64,000 bases of DNA from Spinacia oleracea (Eukaryota; Streptophyta; Magnoliopsida; Caryophyllales; Amaranthaceae): NCBI RefSeq assembly GCF_020520425.1, contig NC_079487.1, positions 83,457,141 through 83,521,140 of the forward strand. The letters run 5' to 3'. The notes below the pieces were generated by a model. That model saw only the letters and a list, made by a program, of their open reading frames with translations. It did not search any database and was not told the origin of the DNA. The first letter of the stretch is position 1. Every line of letters starts with the position of its first letter. Shown piece after piece: positions 45,860-59,087 of the stretch. The position numbers and the translations under genes were made by a program.

Positions 45860-47970
45860 TGTTGAGTAATGAGGTTTTGATGATTGTAAACTAATGATGA
45901 TTATCTATTTAACATGTGTGTCAAGATGCGCGCAGGATGAACAAGTTATGATTGAAACAAGAAACAAGTAACACGAGCAATGAGAAGTTATTGTTCACTA
46001 AAGTGAAGATGGCTACGTCATACATGCTGTTTATATGTAAATTAGCATTTATATTGGTAAACTTCATGTGGTAAGTACAGTGACAAAGGAAAAACGAAAT
46101 GATACTTTATATGGTCCAGCATGAACAACCAGAAAGAGATCAGAAACTGTTTATCAGAGTTCCTAGTTGTCTGACTGTTCCTGTTCCTAGTCACATGTAC
46201 GACATGTACTTGTATGCGTTAATAGAGTTTATGAGTGCATATAATACTTTCATATTTGCATCCTAATATGTTTGTTATATTGTAGGTAAGAGTCCATATT
46301 GGGAAGTTGTTTATTAGACGTAGGATTTTGCATTAGTCTAGGTCTCTCATATTATCCTATCATAAGTACATATAGTTGTATGTGCTTAGGACTCTTCATA
46401 TAGTTAGATATGCATTAGGAGTCTTCTAGGAATGCATATCATAGCTGGTGTCATTTATCATATATTATGATGTATTGTAGACGGTTCAGGAGTCTAAGAG
46501 TTTTAGTTTGCATAAGCATTTTAGGAAAGATTAAATGCTTAGAGTTTAAGCTTTCATAATTAGTATTATGCATAATATAGGATTGTTTAGATTCACTGTA
46601 TTTTAGGTATTTGAGTCACATAATATTTGCCATACATATTAAAGTTCTTATTAGGGTAGGAATATTATTTATGTATTAATATATTATATTCCATATTATC
46701 CTATGTGTATTTTAGTCAAGTAAATATTATAATATATGATTTATGCATATCTATCATACTTGACTCAATATCTAACGTGGTTTATTATGCATGCAAAGAA
46801 ATGATAAATGACGTGTGTAGGTAAGACTTTGAAGAAGACCCAAAGACTTACAGGAAGAACGAGGATTCAAGAGTTAGAGAATCCAAGAGAAGAGAAACTT
46901 GGACTCGAGGAGAATTAAGAGTACAAGTACAGAGAAAGAGAAGAGAAGAAAATCTAGTAGCATTAGTGTGCTTAATAGATTTGTTTTAGAAACTGAAAGT
47001 TCGGAGCTGGTGGAACAACGTACGTGGAACGATGTCAATGACGAGGGTACTGATCCTAGTCTGCACGTAGTATATAGGATTGCATGAGTATAGTATTTTG
47101 ATCACGTTACCTTAGAGTTAATTTGTGTCCTAATAGAAGTCTAAACATAATAATACTAAGTCATGTACTAAGGAGTTTTAGAAATAGTTAGGATTATGTG
47201 TTTGATAGTAATTAGGATTGCATTAGTTAATGGTTAAATAATGTTTATCTTATTTAAGAGTCATGATAGGAAAGGAGTGTCGTTTAGATAGAGTTTTCAT
47301 TAATATATCTACTGCATAAAGAGTTATTATTCGATCATATGTTTGTTAGAGTCTTAGGATAAAAGTCTATCATGATAGAGTTCTATTAGGTCTAGGATTC
47401 CTAAATAAAAGATAAACATAAAATATATCTTCTAGGGTTAATAGGTAACATGCATCACTATATATACTGCATTCATAAGTCTAGGAAAAATTGTCTGACT
47501 TAGTGGTGTTACGTGCTTAAGTTAAATCTACATTATAACCCACGTCAGTACCGCCAGTTCCTGTTCCACATACGTAGTTCCTGCTCCAGCAGAATTCCAG
47601 ATTCTATTTGTTATTCTATCTTTTATACTTGAGAGTTGAGAAGGGGTTTGAGTGAACCTTGTAATTGAGAGAATCAGCTTGAGTCGAGCTGAAGAGTTGA
47701 GAGAGAAGATCTCTAGAGAGATCATTGAGAAGGAACGGTTGAGGGACTGTTCCTAAGGGAGTTGAGTTTAGGGAACTGTGATTTTCCTAATTAGTAAAAG
47801 GGTTTAAGTCCCTACGGGGCCGTGGTTTTTCCTCTCTATTAGGGTAGAGAGGTTTCCACGCTAAAATCTCTCTTGCAATCTCTTAATGTTTTTAATTCCG
47901 CGAAAAAGTAGATCCAACATCTACAAACACTAATTCACCCCCCCTCTTGTGTTGTTCATCTAAACTAACA
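45860..47970 (+). mobile_element. Solo LTR, Copia (SIRE/Maximus-like), 2.1 kb, with 5-bp target duplication
   Basis: Begins TGTTGAGTAATGAGG and ends TAAACTAACA, with AATAT on both sides (45855-45859 and 47971-47975). The 3' part contains ACTAATTCACCCCCCCTCTT, a phrase typical of LTR ends in this Copia group. No internal region remains, so recombination between the two LTRs has deleted the rest. Short open frames within are spurious. The family is inferred from the LTR style. Confidence 0.85.
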
Positions 47971-48064
47971 AATATTACACAAATTAAGCACTATATTTAC
48001 AAGCTTTATACGTGAAATCACCTTGTTAGATTAATGCCCAGCTCGTGCCCTCCACACTCGTGAT

Positions 48065-49041
48065 TAGAGCTGTCAAAACAGGTCATCGGGTCGGGTTTGA
48101 GTCGGGTCATGATAAGGTCGGGTCGTGTCGGGTCAATATTCCATCCGAGTTGAGTTCGAGTTCGGTCGGGTTGATTTCAGGTCGGGTCATGTCGGGTTTT
48201 CCTATCTCGGGTTCAGTTCGGGTCGGGTCACATTTCGGTCAGGTTTTAATTTTGGGTTTTGGGTCTTATCGGGTCGGGTTTAAGTCGGTTTGTAGCAGGT
48301 AATTTCGGGTTCGAGTCTTATCGAGTCGGGCTTAAGTCGGTTTGCAACGTAGTTATTTTCGGGTCTTGGTTTGGATCGGATAATAATCGGATTAGATAGA
48401 ATTCAGGTCGGGTCACTCTCGGGGACGGGTCAAACTCGGGTCTGATAATTAAGCTATACATTTTAATTATTTTATATTGTAAAAAATATTGTTTAACTTA
48501 TTTTAGAGTTAAATTTTATATAGACCAAATAATCGCGTGTTTTTGTCAAGTCAAAACATATATAAAGTAAATATGGAATACGAACCAATGATCGATTTGG
48601 TCATCTAAAAATGTGAAAGTGAAAAACATTTACTCCCGCAACTCGAATTTCAATTTTTGGAATGAGGGATAAGTGAGTGGGTCTCGAGCCAATGCGAGTC
48701 TCCTTTATGATAGTGTAGCCCTTTTTTTTTCGTTGTTGAGCATATTGACATAGGTCGCGCAGACAAAGAGAAAGACGGTCAGTTAGGATGTTAGATTCAA
48801 TTCTTACCTTTTGCAAAAAATAACTCAAAATTATTTGTAAAAACAAAACAAGTTTTACTTTAACTTTGTTTATTTATATTAAAAACGTTAAGTTGTTCAA
48901 CACGTTTTAATTTTTCGCGTCTTAATTATTCAGTATCTTGTAATAAATAAGTAAAATAGATTTTTCGTTGAAGTTAATATTTGGTCGTGTCAATGATAAG
49001 TCGGGTTATCAACAGGTCGGGTAAATCGGGTAGCGGGTTGG
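48065..49041. mobile_element. Truncated copy of the 44851 hAT MITE with a roughly 400-bp insertion
   Basis: Begins TAGAGCTGTCAAAACAGG and follows the copy at 44851 through the CGGGT-rich part and into the AT-rich core. It is interrupted at about 48516-48922 by unrelated AT-rich sequence, then resumes (TATTTGGTCGTGTCAATGAT). It stops at AGCGGGTTG near 49040, without the right terminal repeat. Confidence 0.8.
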
Positions 49042-49168
49042 CTATTGATATTAGAGACCATATATAGTTTCTATGACAAAAAAATACATCGGGATTGAAT
49101 TTCTTTGGTAAAAAAATCAATTCACCAACTGCTTGCGATTTCTTTGCACCCCTAACATTCCAACTCAT
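49042..49168 (-). mobile_element. LINE endonuclease fragment
   Basis: The minus strand reads MSWNVRGAKKSQAVGEL, then a few residues on KFNPDVFF. This is the usual beginning of the AP-endonuclease part of plant L1-type LINE ORF2 proteins (normally a phrase like SWNVRGLGNP, then PDI or PDV). Only about 40 codons remain, and the neighbouring sequence does not continue the domain. It is a dead fragment next to the broken end of the hAT copy. Confidence 0.45.
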
Positions 49169-50116
49169 AATTTTGATTTAAAAAATAAGAGATATGTAGA
49201 AAATGCCACCAAAGAGCAGTAATTTGAGTTGAATTTTCATACAAAGGTCGAACATTTGGCAGGGATAAACAATATCCGGTCAAGCATCGAATGATGCGGG
49301 CAAGGAAAATTGGCATTCCCAAGTTAGATACAACAAAGCAGCTTGAAAAATGAGATGTATCCAAATACAAATTAGCATTAGACAAGACAATTATCATCGT
49401 TGAGTAAATATTGCCAAATAGTCTATGGATTACAAAGACATGAGAATATAGACAATAAAATTCAAGTAATATCCATTGAAAGTATAGACTATTACATTGA
49501 AGTGTGTATTCACATATATTTAATTACCAGTTTGCTGAGTAAATATTGACGAAAAAAAGTTGTATTATATGAGAAAATCCTGAAAGTCCAAATATGTATG
49601 TATAAAGAAATTACGAAGTAAGCAGATATAAGTAAGAAAAAAAAATCCAGAAACTCGAAATACGAAGCAACTGGTCGGAGTAGAAATAGACAGAATGCAA
49701 CGCTGTGTAGAGAAATATTGAATGACGACAGATAGACTGAGAACGCAATAGGGTGTGAGAATAATTAATAGAAACTGAGTCATAATCGAAATAATAGATA
49801 ATATACAATACATATACCTTAAAATTAAGTATAAGGATCGAATAGTGAGAGAGAGCAATATAATTAATAACCTTAAGGGAGGAATAACTATCCAATTGAA
49901 ATCAGAATTGCAAATAAAAGTAGCAAATATTCTGAAGAGAACATAATGCATACGATAGCAAAGAATTATCAAATTTGAAGCAAGCAACATAATGCAAAAA
50001 AGGCATACAATTTGGCTAATTTGAACAAGGTAGGTTGTTCCGACTTCCGAGCATGGATATGAAACCTCGATAGGTTTGATCTTATCTATTGTCCTCGACC
50101 AATGAGCACCTTCAAT

Positions 50117-50158
<42 letters not shown>

Positions 50159-50780
50159 GGGGGTGATTGAAGGATTCCTCATCTGATGTTAAAGTCTTGA
50201 TGGACAGGTAAATGCTATGATGATATGTGTTTGTGTTTGTGTTGCTTTGACAGTAAATAAAGGTCCTTATATGTACACAGGTTATCCACACAGACAAATA
50301 GCTAGTGGTGAATGGTGATTAATCTTCAGAATTCAGAATTCAGAATTCAGAATTCAGAATTCAGATACAGATATGTTGGCAAGGCCCATCATATAGATAT
50401 ATTCAAGTATTATATCTATATGGGTGAAAGCCTCATGTACGTAGTATTCATTTTTGTTTTATTTCTTCTGCCCCCTTAAATTATTCTTCAATAACTCATC
50501 TTCAGGGTTTGCCATCCTATTAAGTGTAGCTATATGCATATAACGCCGAGTTTAATAAAATGGTGTTACGGGCTTAACAATGAGATATCCGTACAGATTT
50601 AAATACACCAAATTATTATGTTAAAATATATGGCTAGAAAAACAAAAAAAAAAACAAGTAAGATATTTTTGGTAATTCATAGTAATCTATTTCATTTTGT
50701 AAGAAAATCTACAAAAAAAAGTTGATATTAAAATTTTTGGTGGATTTTGAGGACACGAAATAGAAGCATCTGGAACAAAA
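49169..50780. other. Intergenic stretch with two short tandem repeats
   Basis: Holds (CCCTCA) times seven at 50118-50158 and AGAATTC heptamers, about five, at 50326-50365. A 205-codon frame on the minus strand (49565-50182) is AT-rich and of unlikely composition apart from a Gly-Glu run encoded by the hexamer. I could not assign it to any family. Confidence 0.5.
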
Positions 50781-50789
50781 GCAATGCTC

Positions 50790-53190
50790 TATAAATTCTG
50801 CTCATTCAAAATTTCCTCTCTCATTCATTACTGCTTCTCCTCTTCATTCCTCATTTTCCGTTCTGTGAAACTTCGACTTCGCGATAAACAAAAGGGGGCA
50901 AATTCAACGGTCAACGGTCGCCATCTGAGAAAACCCTAATCATCCATCGAAAGTTCATCGTTGTAATCATAATTTTAGCTGCTTCCTCTTTAATCTTTCC
51001 TCAATTTTCACTTTGATTGCTTTAATTTTTGCATCTGATTGAATCGAATTGGGACTTCATTTGTTCTTAAACTTGCTGAGAACAGGTAGGTTTTAGTGGT
51101 CTATGATCAAAGATTAAAAAATTTCAGTTTTGGTTTTATAGGAAATTAAAAAAATTGGGAAATAGTTTAGGGTTTGATTATGAAATGTATGCTAGGGATC
51201 AGAGTGTGATTTAGGCAATCATGACACTTCCTGGAAATTAGGGTTGCAAAATTATGGCGTAAAAATAGTTATTATGTACTGAAGTCTAAAGTTTAGCAAA
51301 ATTGTGCTGATCGTCTATTTACCTAAGGGTTGGTACATATTATTACTGGGTTTGCAATGATTAGCTATTTCTTTGTGTTTGATTTGATCTGCTTATCTGT
51401 ATTGTAAAGAATTGAAAAATACTGCACACATTTACTAATTAAATTTTTTTATTCTGTTGTGTATTGTACTAGTTTTGTTCGCTATATTTGAGACGGAAAT
51501 GTCATGTCATTCGTGTTTGTAGAAGTGATAAGCTCTCCTCTTATATATTGGAGGAGGGTTGGGGACTGGGGTGGGCTAACGCGAGAATTGAGTGAATGAG
51601 TGATGGTTCAAATGGGGTATTTAGTTGTAGTTCACGGCAGTTTTTATTGTGCGGTTGCTATCTAAATGCTTCATTTTCCTACTGAAAATTAGAGAGTTCA
51701 TGAGAGATAGTGTACTGTCAGTCAGATATTTCCGCTTAGTCTCCCGAACCTCTTTCATGAGAACTATGAAGCTTGCTGTTCCAGCATTGGTAGTTTGAGT
51801 TACGGGCCTGTGTAACCAACATTTGAAGTTCTTTGAATTTAAACTTGCTAAGTAGGATTACACCTGAATCCATGAATAAAAACTTCTATGTTGAGATTTC
51901 TATCCCCATTTAGTTTTATTACTTAATCCGAGCAAGGTCAAATAACTCCAAAATGGAAGCATTCTACATGTGTCGTGATGCATAGTCCGATTTCTTCTCT
52001 TGCCTCTTCAGATGCTCCTTTGGATATGTTAACTTCTTAGGATAAGATCTCATGACTCTTGAGATATAACAAATATGGCCCTTTCTCTGAAACTCAACAA
52101 ATCTCTTTCATGCGTTTACAGTCATCACGGCTTCATATTCCTTGAAGCACCTTCTTTGGTTTGTCTTCTCTTTGTAGGTTGTTAGCTACTTCATATCTTT
52201 TTCATATAATTCTTTTGATAATCTGATTTTCGACCCTGCTATGCGTTTTCTGGGTATAATTTCAATCGTTAGATGGCCAAGAAATGAAGGATTATTTGGC
52301 ATGATATCTCAAACTGATAGAAACACTAAGAATACTCTGACACACTCCGTATTGTTTAACATGGTTGACGCCGTGAGGAATTCAAGCGACCCTGACTTGG
52401 TCCCTACTCAATCGCAAACCAAGTGTCAGAATGGTTTCAATGAAGGTGCTTTGGACTTTGAAGCATATTTCATATTGGACCGCACAATTGAAGCATATAC
52501 GCATGCTTCTAGAATCGTTTCTGTTAGGCCTAAAGTTTCTGTTCTAGGGATTTTCTGAGAATTAAGGAGACCTCAATGTTGCATGATGTGAAATGGATCA
52601 ACGTTCCAAAAGTGGGTTACATGAAGATCAGGTTTTAGTGTTCAGGTTAAAATTTGAAACTGAAGGTGTTTCCCCTCAAAATCGTGGATCAAGGTAGGCA
52701 TGTTGATAGACCATCAACGCACAACTCTCACACATTTTCCCTACATGGTTGATTTCGTTTTAGACGAGAATTGATTTGTGTGATCTACTGCTCTTACCAT
52801 AGGTTGAGGCTTGTATCGTTCATCTCCAATTTAGTTGGACTCCCTTTTTGGACCTTCAAGGCATCAAGATACTTGATACACTGTTGATTACTTCCCAAAG
52901 CACGACGCTATGGAGTTGCTGAAAATCCTAGTTTTGTAGTGGGATTTATGTAGATCTTTTTGATCTGCTCTCTTCTGGGAGTTGTGTCGATTGGAGCTGT
53001 GCAGATTTGCTTCAATTATCTTCTTGCTGATGTCATTACTCTGCAGCTGTGTAGAAGAAAGCAAGGATATTTACCTGGGTGCCTTGGTTGCTTAGTATAC
53101 CTTTTTGGGTTGTAGGATTACCCCTAAACAATACTCTCAATGCAGGTATTTTAGCTTGCTTTAAGAAGCTTAGTCACTATAAGATCCATT
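50790..53190 (+). promoter_or_regulatory. Core promoter and 5' UTR of the CHY-RING gene, with a roughly 2-kb leader intron
   Basis: TATAAAT at 50790-50796 would give a start near 50820, before a CT-rich leader. A donor GAGAACAG/GTAGGT lies at 51085/51086 and an acceptor TCAATGCAG ends at 53145, 45 bp before the start codon. This implies a leader intron of about 2060 bp (a further leader exon is possible). The intron has no convincing gene; a 105-codon frame at 52241-52558 has no recognisable content. Confidence 0.5.
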
Positions 53191-56100
53191 ATGGAAGCAA
53201 CCATGAACCAACACGAGTCGACGAAGTGCCACTCGGGTGGCAAAGTCTCTGTAGATATCTCTGATCATGCAGAGAATCTGCTGGAGAGAGGTTGCAAGGA
53301 GTATGGGTATGTGATATGTTCATTATTTCACTCAGGTGTCCGTTTTTAATCTTTTCACTATACAGCCATTACAACTTTAATTCTCATGCCAGATGTCAGC
53401 ATTACCGACGAAGATGTCGAATTAGAGCACCATGCTGTAACGAGATATTTGATTGTCGCCATTGTCATAATGAAGCAATGGTAAGTCTCCTAACAACTAT
53501 GTACCTATGATGCTAGGTTTGGATATGTGTGGGTTTTGGTAGTCAATTTATGTCCAGGTAGAATTAGTATATTTGAGTTATGCATTTTATATGTTATAAC
53601 TTCACCCTGAAGTCCTGAACTCGTCCTGGGAGCTCCTGACATGTTTGTGTGCTGGCATACACCTACAATGCCTGTTTGACCATCATTTAAGTGATGATTC
53701 TCTTCATTTCAACAATGTATTAAATTGGTGAATGATATTTCGTGAATGGTACTTGTGCTGAAGTAATTAATTAGAGTTTGTTGTTTTACCATTTACATTG
53801 ACAGAAATCTTTGTAGCATGATACCGGTGATCCTTGCTTTACTGCTTGCATTCCTTGTTTGTGTTGAACTATTGATTGTGACTTGAGTGCTAGGCAGGAT
53901 ATAGGACCTCTAATGAGTTTTAGCCCTTATAGGAATCTCTTTACTTTTGGGTGGAAGGTGTTTTGGGAATTGCTGACCAAGGCAGAGGTCTTTGTGATTT
54001 TAGAGAAAACATTTTGTTTCCTCTGGTAGGGAGTTTTCATCATGATATGTACAGCCCATTTGGTAGGCGGTAATAAATGGTGGAAGTGCAACTTCATCTC
54101 AAAAATATGTTTTTCTTGCCATTGCAGATAGATTCTTGTAATTTTGTAAGCAAAAAATCCTTGTCATCGTACATGGTAATGGAACTTCGTCTCAGACATG
54201 TGTTCTTCATAAATTTTCATTATCTCTTAATAAAGTAGTTGGATGACAATGGAAATTTATGAAGAAAAAGAGAAATTTGGGGGCGGACAAACATTGCCGT
54301 GGACATTGGCATGGGACTCTAATTATAAAATTACGTATAAATTTATCATTATTACCACCAATAATCCATCATTTAGTAACATATCAAGCAGGCCGATGAG
54401 GTTCATACCTAGATAATATTATAATAAATTAATAAGTACTTGCTATGTCCTGAAAAGAAATTTACAGCTACTTTTGGCTGTTTATTAAGAACCTCCACCT
54501 TGCGTTTCTGATTTTTTGGCAATAACTCAAATGTTGTTTTCCCTTTTCTCATCAACCATTAACCCTTTTTCTCTATCCTTCCCTACACTAACTCTTCTTA
54601 TACAAATACAAACTTCACAAATATTTTAATCGTTGAGGAAAGCTCAAGTGTGAAGTTCTTTTTGGGATGGAAGGAGCTCTGTTTTTCTTATCTGGGTTTA
54701 TTAAGTCTGAAAGATAGACAATTTTTCATTGTTTTTTGCAACATGAAATTTTCAGGTTTCCTAGCGCTTTCCCTGATCCTGGCACTATATTTTTCTCCAT
54801 TCTCCTTTGGTTTTTACTTCGATTGTGCTTTATGATTAATATGCAGAACAATATTAAGCTTGAAAAGACAAAGAGGCATGACATTCCACGACTTCAACTT
54901 CAGCAGGTAAATCAGTTCTGAAAATTTATGCTCCTTTATTCTATCATGTAACGAGCATATTTATGCTGATATTAGGTGTTACAAGTGTCTGACAGTGTTT
55001 CCGCTATGTTGAAAACAGGTGATTTGTTCTCTCTGTGGTACTGAACAAGAGGTATTTCTGGTCTTTAATTTTGGAGTTTGCTGGTCCAACCTGTCAATCT
55101 TTATATAGGTTGTTAACATGGAACTTCAATTCAATTCTAACTTTCGTTGGATGATGTCTATCCAGGTTCGGCAAGTGTGCATCAACTGTGGTGTTTGCAT
55201 GGGAAAATATTTTTGTGAGTTCTGCAAGCTATATGATGATGATGTGAGTAGCTTTTCTTCCTATACCAATCCTCCACAACATATCTTCAATTCCACGGTA
55301 TTTCAGTTATGAATGGGATAAATACTTTCTTTCCATTCCCATCAAAAGATAATAATAAATATTTGCTTCCAAGTTTCAAGTCAAGCTTAACCCTACAATG
55401 ACATGATAGGGGGTCGGGGAACGTGAACTGTTATGAAGAGAGTCGCGGCAGGTTTGTGGCTGGCAGCGTAAAATCTTAGTCGCATGACTCACATCCTATG
55501 GACATGAGTCAAGCTGAACCGTCCGACCAAGAATTGCAATATGTTCAAATTCAACAAATGAAGCTGGATATTGGCGTGCCATAAGGGGTTTTTGTACTGT
55601 TAATAGGAACCAAAAGGAACTGAATGATGATTTGAAGTTATGGATTCTGCTTAATTAATAGAAAATTAGAAACTATGATTGTGTAGATCACTTGGCACAA
55701 TAGCCTTGTAATGTCTTGCCATAACACATGGTTTCGATGTTTCTGCAGATATCTAAGAAGCAGTACCACTGTGAGGGATGTGGAATCTGCAGGTATGACA
55801 TAGTGGATGTTGAATCATTTCGTGGGAATTTCATCCTAACTTAACTTGTTCCCGTTTCGTAGTTGAAATGTCTCACATGTCAGTCTCTTATGATGGAAAA
55901 TTTGTAATGATTATTTCAAATATTGTGACATTAGCCATTAGGAGCATATATCTAATGCTTTTGCCCTATTGTGTTGATTTTTATGTGCTGTGATGATCGT
56001 CTCGTGTAAACTTAATTACAAATTTTGACTTGTTACAGAATTGGAGGACGTGAAAATTTCTTCCACTGTTACAAATGCGGTTGTTGCTACTCCATGGTCC

Positions 56101-56797
56101 TGAAAAATAGCCATCCTTGTGTAGAAGGGGCAATGCATCATGACTGTCCCGTATGCTTTGAGGTGTGGACTGCATTTTTTATGGTATGGAGCCATTTGCA
56201 ATGTAAGCAACTTGAGAAGCTAATAATTTGTTTCTGTTTCCAGTTTCTGTTCGAGTCCAGAAATGACGTCACAGTATTGCCATGTGGACACACGATCCAC
56301 AAAAACTGCTTGAAGGAAATGCAGGAGCACTACCAGTGAGTGTTTTTGACTGCGTTGCTACGTATTTTCATTAATTGCAGTTTCTATGGAAATATGGAAT
56401 GGGCTGTTAATGGACCATTGTATGATCTCATGTTGCAGGTATGCTTGCCCCCTATGCTCAAAATCAGTTTGTGACATGTCTAAGGTATGGGAGATATTTG
56501 ACATGGAAATTGCTGCAACACCAATGCCAGAGCCTTACCAGAGCAAGATGGTCAGTAATATTCTGAGCTTGCCATCTCAAATTGTGACTACTGGTCCTAT
56601 TTTTTGAAACTAAAGTCGTCCCGCGTATAGTACAAACTGATATTCTTAAAGGGGGAAAGAGAGCATTAATCGTTATCTTTTAAGCGCAGGTCTCTATCCT
56701 TTGCAACGACTGCGGGTCAAAATCTTGCGTCCAGTACCATGTGTTGGCTCAAAAATGCCCCAACTGCAGATCTTACAACACTCGCCAATTAGGTTGA
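53191..56797 (+). CDS. RZPF34: CHY zinc-finger and RING-H2 E3 ubiquitin ligase, RZPF34/CHYR1 type
   Basis: Ten coding exons join in phase: 53191-53306, 53393-53480, 54847-54906, 55019-55051, 55166-55243, 55749-55792, 56039-56162, 56244-56335, 56439-56550 and 56690-56797 (284 aa). The CHY zinc finger lies at about 39-110 ([20 protein letters not shown], then [12 protein letters not shown]). The CTCHY part lies at about 103-170 ([33 protein letters not shown]). A RING-H2 domain spans C176-C218 ([24 protein letters not shown]), and a C-terminal zinc ribbon covers 250-284 ([16 protein letters not shown]). Proteins of this build are single-subunit E3 ligases; Arabidopsis CHYR1/RZPF34 and MIEL1 act in ABA, drought and defence responses. 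GVCMGKYFC and VEGAMHH favour the RZPF34/CHYR1 branch over MIEL1. All key zinc ligands are present, and it looks intact. Confidence 0.92.
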
Positions 56798-57658
56798 AAT
56801 GTAGCTTTATTTCAGGAGCTAAGATACGTGCTTTTGCGCTTTAACCATACCCACACGTAGCTAGTTGCATCAGAAATGAAGCTCCTCAACTTCCATGTCT
56901 AGGCTATTCTTGGGTCGCTGCAACTTTCATCTTCCATTATTATTACAGGTCTTTTCTTCAATTTCTTTTAGCAGAATCCTATGTTTAGTTTAAGTTTAGT
57001 TTGATAGTCATTCCCTTCAAGTTTACCAAGATGTATCTTCTTTTGTGTTTTGAAGTAGAGCTCCAGGTTACCTGTAGAGCTCATTAAACTTTGATTTGTC
57101 GTTGATTACCTCTCATTCGATAATTTTAATTATTCAACCTAGAGAAATTGTGTCAATAAGATTGGGGTCTACTTTATCTTGTACAAGTAAACAGAACCAA
57201 AAAAAACACCACTTGCTGCTCTTTTTCACCAGCACCTCTCATGAGTTCAAGGAGGTTCTGGAGAAAGGTTAGCTCAATCGCCGAGAAGTTTGCTAATATA
57301 ATGACAATGCGACTATATGGTCGCTTGCTTATGAGGGGTTCTATGTTATCCGATTAACTTCAGTTAGGTTTCAACTAAAGGTGACTTTCTGGTTGACAGT
57401 TTGACACTTACCAGTTACCCCTACCAGTACATTGACAATACAACGTAGAAGAGGTAAGTACTGAGGACACACTAAGGGAAAAGAAGAATAATAAACATAC
57501 TTTTTCAAGAGATTGTGATGTTGAAGCTTCAAAGGTTTCATGTCATACTCAACAGTCAACACACACCCCTCAATATGACTTGTAATTGTAGTAACTCACA
57601 ATTTTTCTAGACTCAGGTCTTTACAACAATCATGTTGCACGTACAAGTTAAGAAAACT

Positions 57659-57811
57659 TCCCCTTACAATAAAAGAAATCTAATAAGTATTTCAAATTGT
57701 AGTTCACCAATAAAACCAACGAGCTTTTCATCTCTTTCCCCTTACTAGAGAAGAAATCGAATAAATACTTCGTATTATACTTCACCAATAAAACCAACGA
57801 GGTCTTCATCT
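57659..57811. repeat. Tandem duplication of a 77-bp unit
   Basis: CCCCTTAC, then GAAATC, then TTCACCAATAAAACCAACGA and TTCATCT occur twice in order (57659-57735 and 57737-57811), with about 80 percent identity by eye. Confidence 0.8.
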
Positions 57812-58208
57812 ATTGATTAAGGTTGAAGGCTTACCTACTATAGGTTACAGGTTCGGATTTTCATTTTCCCATATGTTTTTATCTCACCTGTGCAATTCAT
57901 TTGCACCGGTGAAGTTGTTCTCTCCCTCCTTGCTAACTTTTAACCAAGAGGTTAATTATTATGATTGTTAACGGTAACTACAAGTTCAAAACTTCAAATA
58001 CGCACGATAACATCCGAGGGGTCATCTCTGAAATGGGAACTTTTTATTAAAAAACTGTCGAAACATGAGTATGAGGGCGCACGTGCAGCTCAAACTACAG
58101 AAAGTTCCCCACAACAAGGTTCTAAAACTGACTTTATGACTAATTTACTCTTAACATGGAACATAATTTAAGAGAGCTCATTTTCAGTTTTGATTGTTTA
58201 TTAAAACA

Positions 58209-58230
58209 GGGGGGGGGGGGGGGGGGGGGG
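58209..58230 (+). repeat. G homopolymer of 22
   Basis: An uninterrupted run of 22 G. It can form a quadruplex, and its length is likely uncertain in the assembly. Confidence 0.9.
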
Positions 58231-59087
58231 TTTAGATAGGAGAGGAATAAGCCTTAGAATCGTGAACGATATGGCATTCCTTCGTCAAATAGGAAATAGT
58301 GGATTTTATAGCCGATAATAAATGACGGTCAACTGGTATGTGAAATGTCTCGAGTATTCGAGTTAATGACCATTTTTGTTACCTTAACATTGATCAAAGA
58401 TTATTAACATGGAAAAACTACAAAATGAGTGAAAGAAGAGCTTCAGCGCCATCCATAGTGTCACGGTCCGAATGTTCCGGATCGTGTGCGCATTTTTGCT
58501 ATTTGGTGACAAGGGCACAACCGCACAAGAGGAAGAGGAAGGTTGAAGTCTAACACATAAGACCTAAAGAGTTAAGAATTACTGCAAAACGCATCAATAT
58601 ATTTGTAAGTCCTAGATTATGCAATGAATTGCATGGTCATGAAAGTATGCATTTATCTGTCATACATATTAATTCACAACTGACAAACTGTACTACCCTG
58701 ATTCCCTCACCTATGCAAATATGGTAAACCTGAGGCTGGGACCCAATTAAACAAACTCTCACACACTAAAAGTGCCATAAGCCATACCCTTCTATTTGCT
58801 AAAGGCCAAAGGAAATTCTCAACTGATGAACTTTTTTACAACTATCAAAAAGCATAAAACAAACATCTCAACAACTATGAAAAAGATTGTTGTGAAATTA
58901 ATGAAACATGGGAGTATGTGATCCTTATTTCCACCAACTACGGTAAACTGGTAATGAAAATCAGGTAACGTCGAGAATTTGGGTTTTTAACACCATCTTT
59001 TAAGCCAAAAACCCAAAACAACCGGGAAAATGTAACTGAAAAACTGGTTATGATCCAAAAGCAACTCGAACACCAACGCATTTTACA

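Larger units (their letters stand above)
56798..59087. other. 3' flank of the CHY-RING gene and intergenic region
   Basis: The first 300 bp look like a T-rich 3' UTR. A segment at about 57821-57870 with AAGGTTGAAGGCTTACC and GGTTACAGGTTCGGATTTTC faintly resembles a tRNA-like SINE head. Around 58455-58540, GTCACGGTCCGAATGTTCC may be a decayed LTR edge. No gene is supported. Confidence 0.35.

Noticed and set aside
50118-50158. CCCTCA hexamer as interstitial telomere repeat
   Set aside because: The plant telomere unit is TTTAGGG (CCCTAAA); this hexamer is an ordinary microsatellite.
49565-50182. 205-codon open frame on the minus strand with a Gly-Glu run
   Set aside because: The Gly-Glu part is only the CCCTCA hexamer repeat; the rest is AT-rich with many Ile, Leu, Ser, Tyr and Cys codons in no recognisable domain, and there is no splice partner. 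It could be a lineage-specific gene, but I cannot support it.
52241-52558. 105-codon frame in the leader intron of the CHY-RING gene
   Set aside because: It has no conserved motif and lies within a region bounded by good donor and acceptor sites, so chance is more likely.
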